In this document: positions 8,472 to 17,798 of the stretch, piece by piece
Layout: every line of letters starts with the position of its first letter
How positions within the stretch are numbered: the stretch's first letter is position 1
Source of the DNA: Flavobacterium crocinum
GTDB lineage: Bacteria > Bacteroidota > Bacteroidia > Flavobacteriales > Flavobacteriaceae
Direction: 5' to 3'
NCBI RefSeq assembly: GCF_003122385.1
Contig: NZ_CP029255.1
Span: 62,001 to 126,000 of the forward strand
DNA length: 64,000 bases
The notes under the pieces: model-generated
What the model was told of the DNA's origin: nothing
The model's database searches: none
What the model saw: only the letters and a program-made list of their open reading frames with translations
Program-made: the position numbers and the translations under genes

Positions 8472-8610
8472 AAACACATAGAAACATAGATTTTCATTTT
8501 TATTGAAAAGATTAGAAGAAAGAAACTAGTTTCTCACACATAGCTATGTGTATTTATGTGAGTGAAACGCCTTTTTAATAGTGTTACAAAACCTATGTTT
8601 CTATGTGTTT
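8472..8610. repeat. Dispersed inverted repeat, family B (gene-free copy 2)
   Basis: The element has the same 18-bp ends as the copy at 1895-2041. Read on the minus strand, the interior gives AAGGCGTTTCACTC, CACATAGCTATGTG and AGAAACTAGTTTCTTTCTTC, matching copy 1. The copies have clearly diverged in their spacers while the ends stayed identical. It lies between the thioesterase start and the rmuC stop. Confidence 0.88.
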
Positions 8611-8618
8611 AAATATTT

Positions 8619-9992
8619 TTAATTTAATAATTCATTTTCATCTGAATTTAAAGCTCTTGAAATAATGTTTTCCGGAAGTGATTTCTTGGCTTTTGCTCCC
8701 ATTTTTTTGAGTCTTTCGACACTTGTAATCAGGTTTCCTTTTCCTTCGACCAGTTTATTCATCGCGCTTTCGTATTCTGTTTTCGTATCTTTTATTTTAT
8801 TTCCGATTCGAACTAAATCGGAAACAAAACCTTCAAATTTATCATAAAGTGCTCCTGCCTGTCTTGCAATCTCAAATGCATTTTCCTGTTGTTTTTGATT
8901 TGTCCACATACTGTCGATTGTTCTTAAAGTCGCCAGCAATGTGCTTGGCGTGACAATCACAATATTTCGGTCGAAAGCTTTTGTGTACAAAGCAGGATCT
9001 TCGTTTAAAGCAATTGCAAAAGCAGGTTCCATCGGAATAAACAACAACACAAAATCCGGACTTTCCATTTGATATAAATCGTGGTAATTTTTACTGCCAA
9101 GCTGTTCCACATGTCTTCTTATCGAATTAACATGTTCTTTTAAAAATTCAATTTTGAAAATTTCCGATTCCTCGTTAATCCATTTTTCATAGGCAGCAAG
9201 TGATACTTTTGAATCTACAATCATTTTCTTACCGTCCGGAAGATTAATAACAACATCGGGAAGAACACGATTTCCTTCGCTATTGGTAAAACTCTGCTGT
9301 ACTTCGTATTCTCTTCCTTTTTCTAAACCCGATTTTTCCAGAACGCGTTCTAAAACCAACTCGCCCCAATTTCCCTGCATTTTATTGTCGCCTTTTAATG
9401 CTTTGGTCAGGTTTAAGGTTTCTTTGCTCATTTGGGCATTCATTTCACTTAAACCCAAAATCTGTTGACGTAATGCGGCGTGGTAATCGATGCTTTCTTT
9501 ATGCGTCTGATCTACTTTTTGTTCGAAAATGTGAATTTTATCCTGAAGCGGCAACAGAATACTTTTCATATTCTCGCTATTCTGTTCGGTAAACTTTGCT
9601 GATTTTTCTTCTAAGATTTTATTAGCAAGATTTTCAAATTCCTTGGTAAACTTTTCCTGAAGTTCGTTGATTTCGCTTTTTTGTTCTTTATGGCGTTCCC
9701 ATAAATTTTCAAAATCAACTTCTTTTTTAGAAAGCTGAATCGCTAAACTGTCTTTTTCTGTTCGAATACTTTCCTTTTCTGAAATATGCAATTGTAATTG
9801 TCTCTGAAAATTATTTTTTTCATTTTCAAATTGGTCTTTCTGCATTTGCAATTGCGCATTTAAAGCATTCAATCTTTCTTCAAAAATGCCCTTTTCTGAA
9901 TGATTTTTTGAGTTCGAAAGTACCTTTCCTAAGTACAAACCGATAAATAGCGCTACAACAAAACCCAATAAAAATGGTAGATAATCAGACAT
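8619..9992 (-). CDS. rmuC: DNA recombination protein RmuC homolog
   Basis: RmuC-family protein of 457 residues. It has an N-terminal membrane segment (about residues 4-22, YLPFLLGFVVALFIGLYLG), a long coiled coil (about 30-165) rich in E, K and Q, and the C-terminal RmuC domain. The domain has the PD-(D/E)XK-like core VLPDVVINLPDGKKMIVDSK and the conserved FVLLFIPMEPAFAIAL and IVIVTPSTLLATLRTI. RmuC limits inversions and rearrangements at short inverted repeats in E. coli, notable in a chromosome this rich in inverted repeats, though that link is only thematic. It appears monocistronic. Confidence 0.92.
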   Translation of the reverse strand: MSDYLPFLLGFVVALFIGLYLGKVLSNSKNHSEKGIFEERLNALNAQLQMQKDQFENEKNNFQRQLQLHISEKESIRTEKDSLAIQLSKKEVDFENLWERHKEQKSEINELQEKFTKEFENLANKILEEKSAKFTEQNSENMKSILLPLQDKIHIFEQKVDQTHKESIDYHAALRQQILGLSEMNAQMSKETLNLTKALKGDNKMQGNWGELVLERVLEKSGLEKGREYEVQQSFTNSEGNRVLPDVVINLPDGKKMIVDSKVSLAAYEKWINEESEIFKIEFLKEHVNSIRRHVEQLGSKNYHDLYQMESPDFVLLFIPMEPAFAIALNEDPALYTKAFDRNIVIVTPSTLLATLRTIDSMWTNQKQQENAFEIARQAGALYDKFEGFVSDLVRIGNKIKDTKTEYESAMNKLVEGKGNLITSVERLKKMGAKAKKSLPENIISRALNSDENELLN

Positions 9993-10189
9993 AACTAAGT
10001 TTATTTTACGTAAAAGTACGCAATAATACGTAGTTCATAGTTTTAAAAATAGAAATTTCACGAATTCATAATCAATCCAAACTAAACCAACATTTTAGTT
10101 AGAAGAAAAAAAATAAAAAAAAATTCTGCCTTTACGCAACCTTTTTTTAAAAGTACTATCTACAAGATATAAACCTATTAAAATAAATT

Positions 10190-11068
10190 ATGAAAAAATT
10201 AATGCTGAGCTTATTTGTAGCTTTTGGATTTAGTGCCTGTTCACTTGATAATGGAAACAACTCAACTATAGAATGTGGTACGTTTAATGATCTTGAATTC
10301 ACCGGATTTCCATTTTCATGTAATTACACTATAAAAACACCTCCTCCAACTGCAGCTGTTGCTGTAATTGCTTCTCAGGAAAAAATGGATAATTTATTTA
10401 CCAAAACCAGCAATAGTTGTTCTGTTGCAAGTGATCCTAATATCGATTTTACTAAAAACTATTTAGTTGGAATTTTTGCAGGTACAAAACCAACTAATGG
10501 ATATGCTATTAAAATTACTTCTATTGTAATGAATGGTTGTCAGGTAGTGGTTAATTACTATGAAAAATCTCCTGCAACTGGTGAAACCGTAACTCAGACT
10601 CCAACAAACCCTTATGATTTTGTTTTAATTCCAAAAACAGAGAAAGGATTTATTTTTAATAAAACAAACGAAAATCCTGACAACATTGTAATTGGAAGTT
10701 ATTATAATCAATGTGCAGGATCAGATTGTCAAAAATTCTATCAGATCAATGATTACAATACTTTAAAATTCTTAAATGTAGTTGGTGGACAATATGATTT
10801 TGGTCAATACAAATACACTCCAACTATTAAAAGAGGAGAATACACTTTACTTTTAAAAACAGTTCCTGCTGAAATTTTAGCATTAAAAGGACAAACTAAA
10901 ATATACGGTTCTCCGGATGCAGCAGATCAGGGTGGTGTTTATTTTGAATTACGTCAAGGTGCATCTGTAACTAAAGTTTACATTGACAACAACGACACTG
11001 AAGATCAAAGTACTGAAATAAAAGCTTTCAAGAAAGTTATTCAGGATAAAATCACAAGCTTAAAATAA
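10190..11068 (+). CDS. Lipoprotein with PrcB-C-like domain
   Basis: Predicted lipoprotein of 292 residues: signal MKKLMLSLFVAFGFSAC with the lipobox FSAC. Residues about 50-150 resemble the PrcB C-terminal domain (protease stability protein family): NYLVGIFAGTKPTNGYAIKI, then VVVNYYEKSPATGETVTQ and NPYDFVLIPKT. The rest (150-292) is unassigned and beta-rich, with two cysteine pairs. In Treponema PrcB stabilises a protease; no protease gene adjoins here, so the function stays open. It is 7 bases upstream of the next small secreted protein, so both are likely co-transcribed. Confidence 0.65.
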   Translation: MKKLMLSLFVAFGFSACSLDNGNNSTIECGTFNDLEFTGFPFSCNYTIKTPPPTAAVAVIASQEKMDNLFTKTSNSCSVASDPNIDFTKNYLVGIFAGTKPTNGYAIKITSIVMNGCQVVVNYYEKSPATGETVTQTPTNPYDFVLIPKTEKGFIFNKTNENPDNIVIGSYYNQCAGSDCQKFYQINDYNTLKFLNVVGGQYDFGQYKYTPTIKRGEYTLLLKTVPAEILALKGQTKIYGSPDAADQGGVYFELRQGASVTKVYIDNNDTEDQSTEIKAFKKVIQDKITSLK

Positions 11069-11075
11069 TTCAATT

Positions 11076-11474
11076 ATGAAACACCTTTTTGTATCTTTTG
11101 CGGCCTTTTTTCTTTTTGCCAGTTTTTACTCAGCGGATGCTTCTAAAGTATATTCAGGCTCTATTGTCAACACATGGATTTGGGAGAAATCTATGGGAGG
11201 ATCCACGAATCCTTATCTTGCAACACCAAAAACTATTGGTTTTACCAAGAAAGTAATCTTTACTCCTAACGGAAGAGTGATTACTTATAAAAACAATATC
11301 GAAATTAGAAACAGCCCCTATCAGATAGAAAAAGGAATAGGTTATACAGACAAAGCTGAACATGACTTAGTGACCTTTGAAGGCAAGACTTATGTAATAG
11401 AAAACCTTGATAATCAAAACCTAACGATTGTAAGCAACAATCAGGATGGTTCCAGAACTATATTCAAAAGATAG
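11076..11474 (+). CDS. Small secreted protein of unknown function
   Basis: I do not recognise a named family. The 132-residue product starts with a signal peptide (MKHLFVSFAAFFLFASFYSADA). The mature part is about 110 residues and beta-strand rich (KKVIFTPNGRVITYKNNIEI, TFEGKTYVIENLDNQNLTIV), reminiscent of small lipocalin-like periplasmic domains common in Bacteroidota. It sits between the PrcB-like lipoprotein gene and the ECF sigma factor gene. The short 39-base gap to the sigma gene contains the likely sigma-gene promoter. Confidence 0.6.
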   Translation: MKHLFVSFAAFFLFASFYSADASKVYSGSIVNTWIWEKSMGGSTNPYLATPKTIGFTKKVIFTPNGRVITYKNNIEIRNSPYQIEKGIGYTDKAEHDLVTFEGKTYVIENLDNQNLTIVSNNQDGSRTIFKR

Positions 11475-11513
11475 TTTTGTAAGCTATTTAAAACTATTTT
11501 TGCAAAATCAAAT

Positions 11514-12077
11514 TTGAACCATTTCTTGAAAGACGAGTTAGAAAAATACATTAAACTGTGCATGAAAAATGACAGAGAGGGACAACTGAAAATTTATCAG
11601 TTGTTCTCTCCTGTTTTGTATGGTATCTGTTTGAAGTATATGAAAAATGAAGATGATGCTAAAGATGTTTTTCAGGAAGCTTTTGTAATTGTATTTCAAA
11701 AAATAAGTCAATATAAATTTGAAGGAAGTTTTGAAGGATGGCTCAAACGAATATTCATCAATAAACTCATAGAGACTTTAAATAAAAAGAAAAAGGAGAG
11801 TTTCTTTTTAGATGTTTTTGATCCCGACACCGATTTTATCGAAGAAGAGGAATTGGAAGTGATTCCGATGGAACAGGAAAAGCTTCTAGAGTATATTCGG
11901 GATTTACCAGATCAATACAGGACCGTTTTTAACTTGTATGTTTTTGAAAAAATGAAACACAAAGAAATAGCCGAACTATTAAAAATCTCCGAAGGAACAT
12001 CAAAATCAAATTTAAATCGCGCCAAACAGATTTTACAAAAGCGAATTTTGAGCATAAAAAATTTTAAGACAGCATGA
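11514..12077 (+). CDS. ECF-type RNA polymerase sigma factor
   Basis: Sigma-70 family ECF factor of up to 187 residues. Region 2 is clear (LYGICLKYMKNEDDAKDVFQ, then FKFEGSFEGWLKRIFINKLI-like sequence) and region 4 is clear (LPDQYRTVFNLYVFEKMKHK, then EIAELLKISEGTSKSNLNRA). No ATG is available before the conserved N-terminal helix, so a TTG start is inferred at 11514; a second TTG at 11526 (giving MKDELEKYIKLC) is equally possible. TATTTTTG at 11495-11502 may be its -7 element and would favour the later start. Its stop overlaps the ATG of the next gene (ATGA), so the two are coupled, as expected for a sigma/anti-sigma pair. Confidence 0.88.
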   Translation: MNHFLKDELEKYIKLCMKNDREGQLKIYQLFSPVLYGICLKYMKNEDDAKDVFQEAFVIVFQKISQYKFEGSFEGWLKRIFINKLIETLNKKKKESFFLDVFDPDTDFIEEEELEVIPMEQEKLLEYIRDLPDQYRTVFNLYVFEKMKHKEIAELLKISEGTSKSNLNRAKQILQKRILSIKNFKTA

Positions 12078-13726
12078 AGAAGCATAAAATAGAAGATATT
12101 TTTTCATCAATGGAAGACTTTTCGAGTGTTCCGCCTCCAGAATTGTGGGCACAAATTGAGGAAAAATTAGATAAACCTAAAAAGAAGAAGAGAGCTATTC
12201 TTTGGTGGTCGGCTGCTGCATGCTTATTTTTGGGGTTGCTTCTGCCTTCAATTTTACATTTTACTTCTCTTGATAATAAAAACTTTAATACAAACGGTTC
12301 TGATACAAACAGTGTAGTTTTGGAAGAAAAAGCAAAGGATTCTTCTAAAAACAATAATACTGGAAAAAATGAAAATACGAATGAAACAAAAGACGCTCTA
12401 AAAAATGTTTCACCATCTGAAAAACAATTAAATAGTTCTGATACAAAAGGAATTCAAGAACAAGAAACGGCTGTTGCAGTTAGCAATTCTAAAAACAAAA
12501 CCAGCAAAACTGGTTCAGAATCTAAGATGCAGATGCCAAATAGTGCAAACACACCAAATCAATCACTTGCGATTCAGAATTACAATACTTCTGAGGATAA
12601 ATCTAAAACTGCCTCTTCTAAAAAATCTATTTTAGGGAATAGTAAACAAACCAATATCAAAGGAATTTCAGAAGAACGAATTGTTTTTGGAAAAGAAAAC
12701 AAATTTAATGCTAATGCTAAAAAACAGCTTTCTAATTCTATTTTTGAAGATTTATCCGGTGTAAAAAACAATAGCAATATAGCTTTCTTGAAACAAAATA
12801 ATGAGACCATTAATTCTGGGGTTAAACAAAATTCTGTAAAAACACAAAATGAAAATACCTCAACAGAGTTAGCATATAAAAGCAATGCTAAAGAAAATTC
12901 TAAATTTAACAGCAATTCTTTAAGCAAAGTAGATTCTATGCAACTGGCAGAACTTCAAAATCTGGAAAAAGGCATTTTGACTCCTGAAGCTAAAAAGGAA
13001 GAAAAAGAGAAAAAAGATAAACTAATCGACAAAAAAGAAAAATGGGCTGTAGCTGTTTTTGCCGGTGTTGCAAGTTCTGAAAATACCAAAAACGAAAAAA
13101 CACTTGGCAATACGGTAGATTCTAAACAATCTAATTCTTATGGCGTTAGAACAAAATACAACATCAATAAAAAATGGGCTGTAGGTTCTGGGCTAAAAAT
13201 TAATGAATTGGGGCAAAGTGTTGCGCATGTCTCTTATGTAAGTGCAAAAAGCAATGCACTTTTTATTCCTGGCGTAGCTGCTTCAAATGTAGCATCCTCA
13301 CCTGTAGTAAGCAATAATGCAGATTATCTTTTTGTTTCTAACAGCACTAAAGAAGCTTTAAAAAATGATAACAGCATACAAACCGGAAAATTGGATCAAA
13401 ACCTTCGATACATCGAAATGCCTCTTGAGGTTTCTTATTCTGTTTTCAATAGAAACAAAGCCAGCATTAATTTGAATACCGGAGGATTTGTAGGGAAACT
13501 AATTTCAAACAATGTAGCTCTGGACGGACAATCAATTGGACAAAATGTGAGTGCAAATGATTACGTTTATGGTTCAACTTTGAGTAGTACGGTTCAGTAT
13601 CGCGTTTACAAAAAAACCAATGTATTTGTAGAACCAGCAATGAATTACTATATCAATCCGTTAAACAGTCAGTCTTTCAATCAGTTTCAATGGGGATTAA
13701 ATTTTGGTTTAAATGTTTCATTCTAA
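12074..13726 (+). CDS. Membrane-anchored anti-sigma-like protein with C-terminal beta-barrel-like domain
   Basis: Protein of 550 residues in an unusual order. Residues 1-40 are a charged cytoplasmic-type segment containing SVPPPELWAQIEEKL. One transmembrane helix follows at about 42-62 (LWWSAAACLFLGLLLPSIL). Residues about 65-320 are a low-complexity S/N/K/T/E-rich linker. The C-terminal region of about 225 residues has alternating strand patterns and ends WGLNFGLNVSF, with a terminal phenylalanine as in outer-membrane barrels. ATGA overlap with the ECF sigma gene suggests an anti-sigma role. The inference is a single chain linking cytoplasm, inner membrane and perhaps outer membrane. Similar proteins are usually annotated only as outer membrane beta-barrel protein. 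Confidence 0.7.
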   Translation: MKKHKIEDIFSSMEDFSSVPPPELWAQIEEKLDKPKKKKRAILWWSAAACLFLGLLLPSILHFTSLDNKNFNTNGSDTNSVVLEEKAKDSSKNNNTGKNENTNETKDALKNVSPSEKQLNSSDTKGIQEQETAVAVSNSKNKTSKTGSESKMQMPNSANTPNQSLAIQNYNTSEDKSKTASSKKSILGNSKQTNIKGISEERIVFGKENKFNANAKKQLSNSIFEDLSGVKNNSNIAFLKQNNETINSGVKQNSVKTQNENTSTELAYKSNAKENSKFNSNSLSKVDSMQLAELQNLEKGILTPEAKKEEKEKKDKLIDKKEKWAVAVFAGVASSENTKNEKTLGNTVDSKQSNSYGVRTKYNINKKWAVGSGLKINELGQSVAHVSYVSAKSNALFIPGVAASNVASSPVVSNNADYLFVSNSTKEALKNDNSIQTGKLDQNLRYIEMPLEVSYSVFNRNKASINLNTGGFVGKLISNNVALDGQSIGQNVSANDYVYGSTLSSTVQYRVYKKTNVFVEPAMNYYINPLNSQSFNQFQWGLNFGLNVSF

Positions 13727-13770
13727 TCTAAGTTTGTAGTAATTTTCAGAAAATACATTTACCTTTTTTC

Positions 13771-14295
13771 ATGAATTTAGATACTGATTTAAAATCAATA
13801 TTTCCAACTGATCTATTATTAGCCCAAAAAAACCTTTTTGATAAAGCCAAGTTTCAATTAACAGCAGTTAAAAAAGAAAATGAAAGCCCGGAATACAGCG
13901 CTTATCGTTTTTTATTAAATGAAAAGAAAATCTGTTACAGAGAAGCTAAAATAACTCCGACCAAAACCGGACAGTTTGTTACTTTATGGAAACGAAATCA
14001 AGCCGGAATTACAGCACCTTTTGACTATTGTGATGCAATTGATTTTGTCATTGTTAGTGTTAGAAAAGATCAGAATTGGGGATTATTTATTTTTCCTAAA
14101 AAGGTATTGTTAGAAAAAGGTATTTTTTCTACTCAAAACAAAGAAGGAATCCGGGCAACAAGAGTTTATCCGCCATGGGATGAAACTACAAGTAAACAAG
14201 CCCAAAAAACTCAAAAATGGCAATTAAATTATTTTATACAGCTTACTAATTCAAATGAAATTGATTTCGATCAATTTAGAAAATTCTTCGCATAG
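13771..14295 (+). CDS. MepB-family protein
   Basis: Protein of 174 residues matching the MepB family pattern: YSAYRFLLNEKKICYREAKI, KTGQFVTLWKRNQAGITAPF, FVIVSVRKDQNWGLFIFPK and RVYPPWDETTSKQAQKTQKW. MepB was named from the Staphylococcus mepRAB locus, but its function is unknown; the fold is expected to be soluble and cytoplasmic. No MATE efflux gene adjoins it here. It stands alone, followed by a good terminator hairpin at 14305-14338 shared with the convergent nuclease gene. Confidence 0.85.
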   Translation: MNLDTDLKSIFPTDLLLAQKNLFDKAKFQLTAVKKENESPEYSAYRFLLNEKKICYREAKITPTKTGQFVTLWKRNQAGITAPFDYCDAIDFVIVSVRKDQNWGLFIFPKKVLLEKGIFSTQNKEGIRATRVYPPWDETTSKQAQKTQKWQLNYFIQLTNSNEIDFDQFRKFFA

Positions 14296-14304
14296 ATTTT
14301 CAAT

Positions 14305-14338
14305 GAAAAAGGCTTCCAGATTCGGAAGCCTTTTTTTA
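14305..14338. terminator. Bidirectional rho-independent terminator
   Basis: The stem AAAAAGGCTTCC / GGAAGCCTTTTTTT with loop AGATTC has an A-run on one side and a T-run on the other. It lies between the convergent mepB-like and T9SS nuclease genes and can serve both. Confidence 0.85.
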
Positions 14339-14354
14339 TTTAGAAAAACATCAT

Positions 14355-17300
14355 TTAGTTTTTGATGATCTTATCTTTAAAAATCACTTTATTATTTTCA
14401 CTAACGGTATAGAAGTAAACTCCTGAAGCCAGATTGTTAACAGAAACAGTCGCTGTACTAATTTCAGACTCATTTTTAACACTTATAGGATCTCCAATGG
14501 CGCGTCCGTTAAAATCATACAATCTAATTTGCAGATCTCTGTCTTGTGTCGTTTTTACATCAAAACTTAAAACATCTCTTGTTGGGTTTGGATACGCTTT
14601 TACATAGTATTTGTTTTTTCCAAAATCTGGAGTAGAAAGCACATCTTGTTTCAATTCGAAACGTGCAATTACAGGTGCATGATCTGAAGTTGTGCTTGTA
14701 TAATTTGCAATGTCATTTCTTGGATCATAAACTTGAATCGAATTAGTAATATATTGATCTGACAATTCATTAGAAACAATGATATGATCTAAGAAACTAG
14801 GTGGAGTAAAATTTAAATAAGTAACAGCACCTAAGTGGCTAATGCCTAATGTCAATGGATTATAATTTGTAGTATCCTCCACATATTTTTCATATGACGA
14901 AGGTGTACTTGCATTTCCTACCCACGCTTTTACATCATCATTTAGATCTCCTAACAGAATTAAATTTGAGTCTGCATATTGAGAATCTAAAGCATCTTTT
15001 AAATATTCAACATCATATTTACGTTGGTTATATTCTTTTATACTTGTACCGCTATTGGCACGGGCATGAAGATCGATCAAAGTAATGTCTTTTTTAAATC
15101 CTCCAATATTAGTTTCTAATTCCACTACATAAGGCAAACGTCCTGATGAGAAAAAACTGTTATCATTCACTTCAGGAGTATCAGTACCAGGATAATTAGG
15201 CAAAACTAAAGTATTGTCTAGAACTTGATCATAAATTTCTTTAAACAATACTTTTGTGCTTTTTACAGAAGTTGTTTTCGTATTATAAAGCACAACTAAT
15301 TTCTGAGGCGGAAACTTTGGATCAGGAAGTCTCCATGAATAAGACCATGAAGAACAAATTACTTTATCAAAAGTTTTTCCGTTCACATTTATTTTTTGAA
15401 TTAAAACATCAATGGAAGGATCATCTGAAACTTCTTGAAGAGCATAAACATCTGCATTCAATTTATTCATCACTTTGGCTACATTCTCAATTTGTAATGG
15501 ATCATTTACTGGACCAAATTCTTGTCCATTACTTCCCACTACATCTGTCCCAAAAAACGACACATTATAAGTCACTACATCAAAAGTATCAGCTTTAAGC
15601 CAAGAAGTACCAGTAAATGATCCTATTTGTTTATTTAATGAAGTTCCTATAATGGTTAACACACCAGAAATTGTAGGTTCTTTTGTTGTAGGTGCAAATC
15701 TTGCATAAACCGTTTTTCCTGCAAATGCATCTACCGAAGAAACCACAACATTTGATCCAAATGAAATATTATCCAATGATAATTGATACGAAGCCGGAGC
15801 CTGAATCGTAATATCGTCATAACCTGCTGCTGTAAAAACAAAAGACTGGCTTGCTGAGAACGAATTTGGACTTACATCTGCAAAATCTAAAATTGGATTT
15901 GAGTCTACATATTTCGTTTCATTGGTAATGGCAAAATCATCAAAAGACCATTCTGCCGCATTGCCACTTCCACCAGAAGCTGTTTCATAAACCCAAGCTA
16001 AATAAATAGGGCTTGTTTTATAAGCGGTTAAATTTATGTATTCAGACTTTATATAGGTTTCTTTAATTATTGGAAAACGTCCATCAATCTGTGTCCACGT
16101 TGCTGTATTAGGGGCACTTACGCCATCATAATCTGTAGAAACCATTAACTTTAAAGAGGGACCATCATAATATTGACGAGAATAAAAAGACAACAATGGG
16201 ATATCTGTAAAACTATCCAAACGTAATTTTGGAGAAATTAACCAATCTTTACTCGCTCCAGAATCTGAAAAACCATTCACAAGAACCGCACCTGTTCCTG
16301 AATTTATATTTCTTGCTTGAGTCGTGTGAGACCATTTGTTTGTTGGTCCAGCTTCATTGTATTGCGTCCATACATTTTTTAAAAGAACATTTGGATCATC
16401 AAAGTTTTGTACAAAAGGATTTATTCCATAAGCTGTTACAGTAACTGTTTTTGTTGTACCTCCAGCAGTTTGATGAGTGATTGAACCTGTAAAACTGCCA
16501 ATTGCAGCTGGAGTATATTTTACATAAACTGTTGGCGTTGCATTAGAAGCAAAGTCAGCAGGAATGAATGTTAAAGAAGAAGAGAATGTACTCTTATCTT
16601 TTGAAATTAAAAAATCAGATTGAGCAGTAACCAGAACATTCCCTGTAAGATTTGAAGCGCTTATCTGATAACTTCTAATTACAGATTCATAATTAGGTTC
16701 AAAGCCACCTAAATTTAATTCATCAACTGTTGCAGATAAAGCTGGTGGAATAACACTTAATGTTGTAACGTCAACCTTATTTACTACTGTTTGAATATTC
16801 CCAAGCTGATCTTCTGAAACAGAAAAAACAGAATAAGTTGTGCCTAAGCTTAAATTTGTAAAAGTTTTTACATACTCCAAAGATGCATTTGTAATATCTA
16901 AAACTCCTGATTGTAAAGCTGAAACTCCATTTGAATCCTGACCCGCTTTTATTTGTGTAATTGATGGTTCTGCACTTCCACCAGGTAATAGTACGAAATA
17001 CGTTTTTCCAATTTCGTTTATTTTATTGATGAAATCAAAACCTTGTGCCAAGATATTATCTGTTTTTGGATAACCAGAAACATTAACCGGTGGATCTTGA
17101 TCATTCACTTCATCTATCTCAATATTGTCAATTGCAAATGATGGACGCTGACCACCGCCTGAAACTTGTCTTGATATCCAACGTATTTGTACTACATCTT
17201 GATTATCACATTCTGAAGGCAACGTAATTTTTCTTAGTTGAGAATCTACTGGTGTAGTAACATTACCTGTCTGATTTTGAGAACTATTACGATATGCTGT

Positions 17301-17798
17301 TGCTGATAAAGAAATAAAGTTTCCCGTTGTCCCAACTCTATACTGTAGAATTACTTCGTTGGTTCTAGTGTCATTAGTACCAACAGGATTTCTAATAGCC
17401 ATAATATCATACTTAACTTGTATCCCAGTTTTTCCAGTACTTGAAAAAGCAAAACCAATTGTAAGATTAAGATTTGTAGTATTTAAAAAACCTAATTTAC
17501 CATCATAATTATAAAAGCCTCCTGAATTAGTATTTGCTCCTCTGCCAGCAAGTATAGTATTATAATCTGTAAAAGTTGAAGAAGTTAGATATTGTGTTTC
17601 TGCTGCAACATTACCTCCTAAAGTCCATCCTTGAAATCCAGCAGGAAATTCTGTAGAAGTAGCTTCCCAAGTGTCAAAATATTGTTTAACAGGTAAAGAT
17701 TGCTTTGTTGGCATCGTCTGGGCAAAAAGATTTCCAGAAACACAGCCAAACAAACATATTAAAGCCCAAAAAAGGCGTGATAAGTAAAGTTTTTTCAT
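14355..17798 (-). CDS. T9SS-exported endonuclease/exonuclease/phosphatase-family protein
   Basis: Large secreted protein of 1147 residues. It has a signal peptide (about 1-26, ending GNLFAQ), N-terminal adhesin-like and choice-of-anchor-type beta domains (about 30-720), and an endonuclease/exonuclease/phosphatase domain at about 738-1050. The metal and catalytic motifs are all present: FDVVTYNVSFF, DVYALQEVSDD, NLILLGDLNDD and TTSDHAPVIARF. A T9SS type A sorting domain forms the last ~75 residues (VKAYPNPTRDVLSFDV, YDFNGRAIG, LASGVYFYTV). The protein should cross the outer membrane by T9SS and act as an extracellular nuclease, possibly for DNA scavenging or phosphate release. It is monocistronic. 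Confidence 0.88.
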   Translation of the reverse strand: MKKLYLSRLFWALICLFGCVSGNLFAQTMPTKQSLPVKQYFDTWEATSTEFPAGFQGWTLGGNVAAETQYLTSSTFTDYNTILAGRGANTNSGGFYNYDGKLGFLNTTNLNLTIGFAFSSTGKTGIQVKYDIMAIRNPVGTNDTRTNEVILQYRVGTTGNFISLSATAYRNSSQNQTGNVTTPVDSQLRKITLPSECDNQDVVQIRWISRQVSGGGQRPSFAIDNIEIDEVNDQDPPVNVSGYPKTDNILAQGFDFINKINEIGKTYFVLLPGGSAEPSITQIKAGQDSNGVSALQSGVLDITNASLEYVKTFTNLSLGTTYSVFSVSEDQLGNIQTVVNKVDVTTLSVIPPALSATVDELNLGGFEPNYESVIRSYQISASNLTGNVLVTAQSDFLISKDKSTFSSSLTFIPADFASNATPTVYVKYTPAAIGSFTGSITHQTAGGTTKTVTVTAYGINPFVQNFDDPNVLLKNVWTQYNEAGPTNKWSHTTQARNINSGTGAVLVNGFSDSGASKDWLISPKLRLDSFTDIPLLSFYSRQYYDGPSLKLMVSTDYDGVSAPNTATWTQIDGRFPIIKETYIKSEYINLTAYKTSPIYLAWVYETASGGSGNAAEWSFDDFAITNETKYVDSNPILDFADVSPNSFSASQSFVFTAAGYDDITIQAPASYQLSLDNISFGSNVVVSSVDAFAGKTVYARFAPTTKEPTISGVLTIIGTSLNKQIGSFTGTSWLKADTFDVVTYNVSFFGTDVVGSNGQEFGPVNDPLQIENVAKVMNKLNADVYALQEVSDDPSIDVLIQKINVNGKTFDKVICSSWSYSWRLPDPKFPPQKLVVLYNTKTTSVKSTKVLFKEIYDQVLDNTLVLPNYPGTDTPEVNDNSFFSSGRLPYVVELETNIGGFKKDITLIDLHARANSGTSIKEYNQRKYDVEYLKDALDSQYADSNLILLGDLNDDVKAWVGNASTPSSYEKYVEDTTNYNPLTLGISHLGAVTYLNFTPPSFLDHIIVSNELSDQYITNSIQVYDPRNDIANYTSTTSDHAPVIARFELKQDVLSTPDFGKNKYYVKAYPNPTRDVLSFDVKTTQDRDLQIRLYDFNGRAIGDPISVKNESEISTATVSVNNLASGVYFYTVSENNKVIFKDKIIKN

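Noticed and set aside
10190..13726. PrcB-like lipoprotein and small secreted protein as part of the ECF sigma operon
   Set aside because: The sigma gene has its own promoter-like element in the gap and no overlap with the upstream genes, so joint function cannot be supported.
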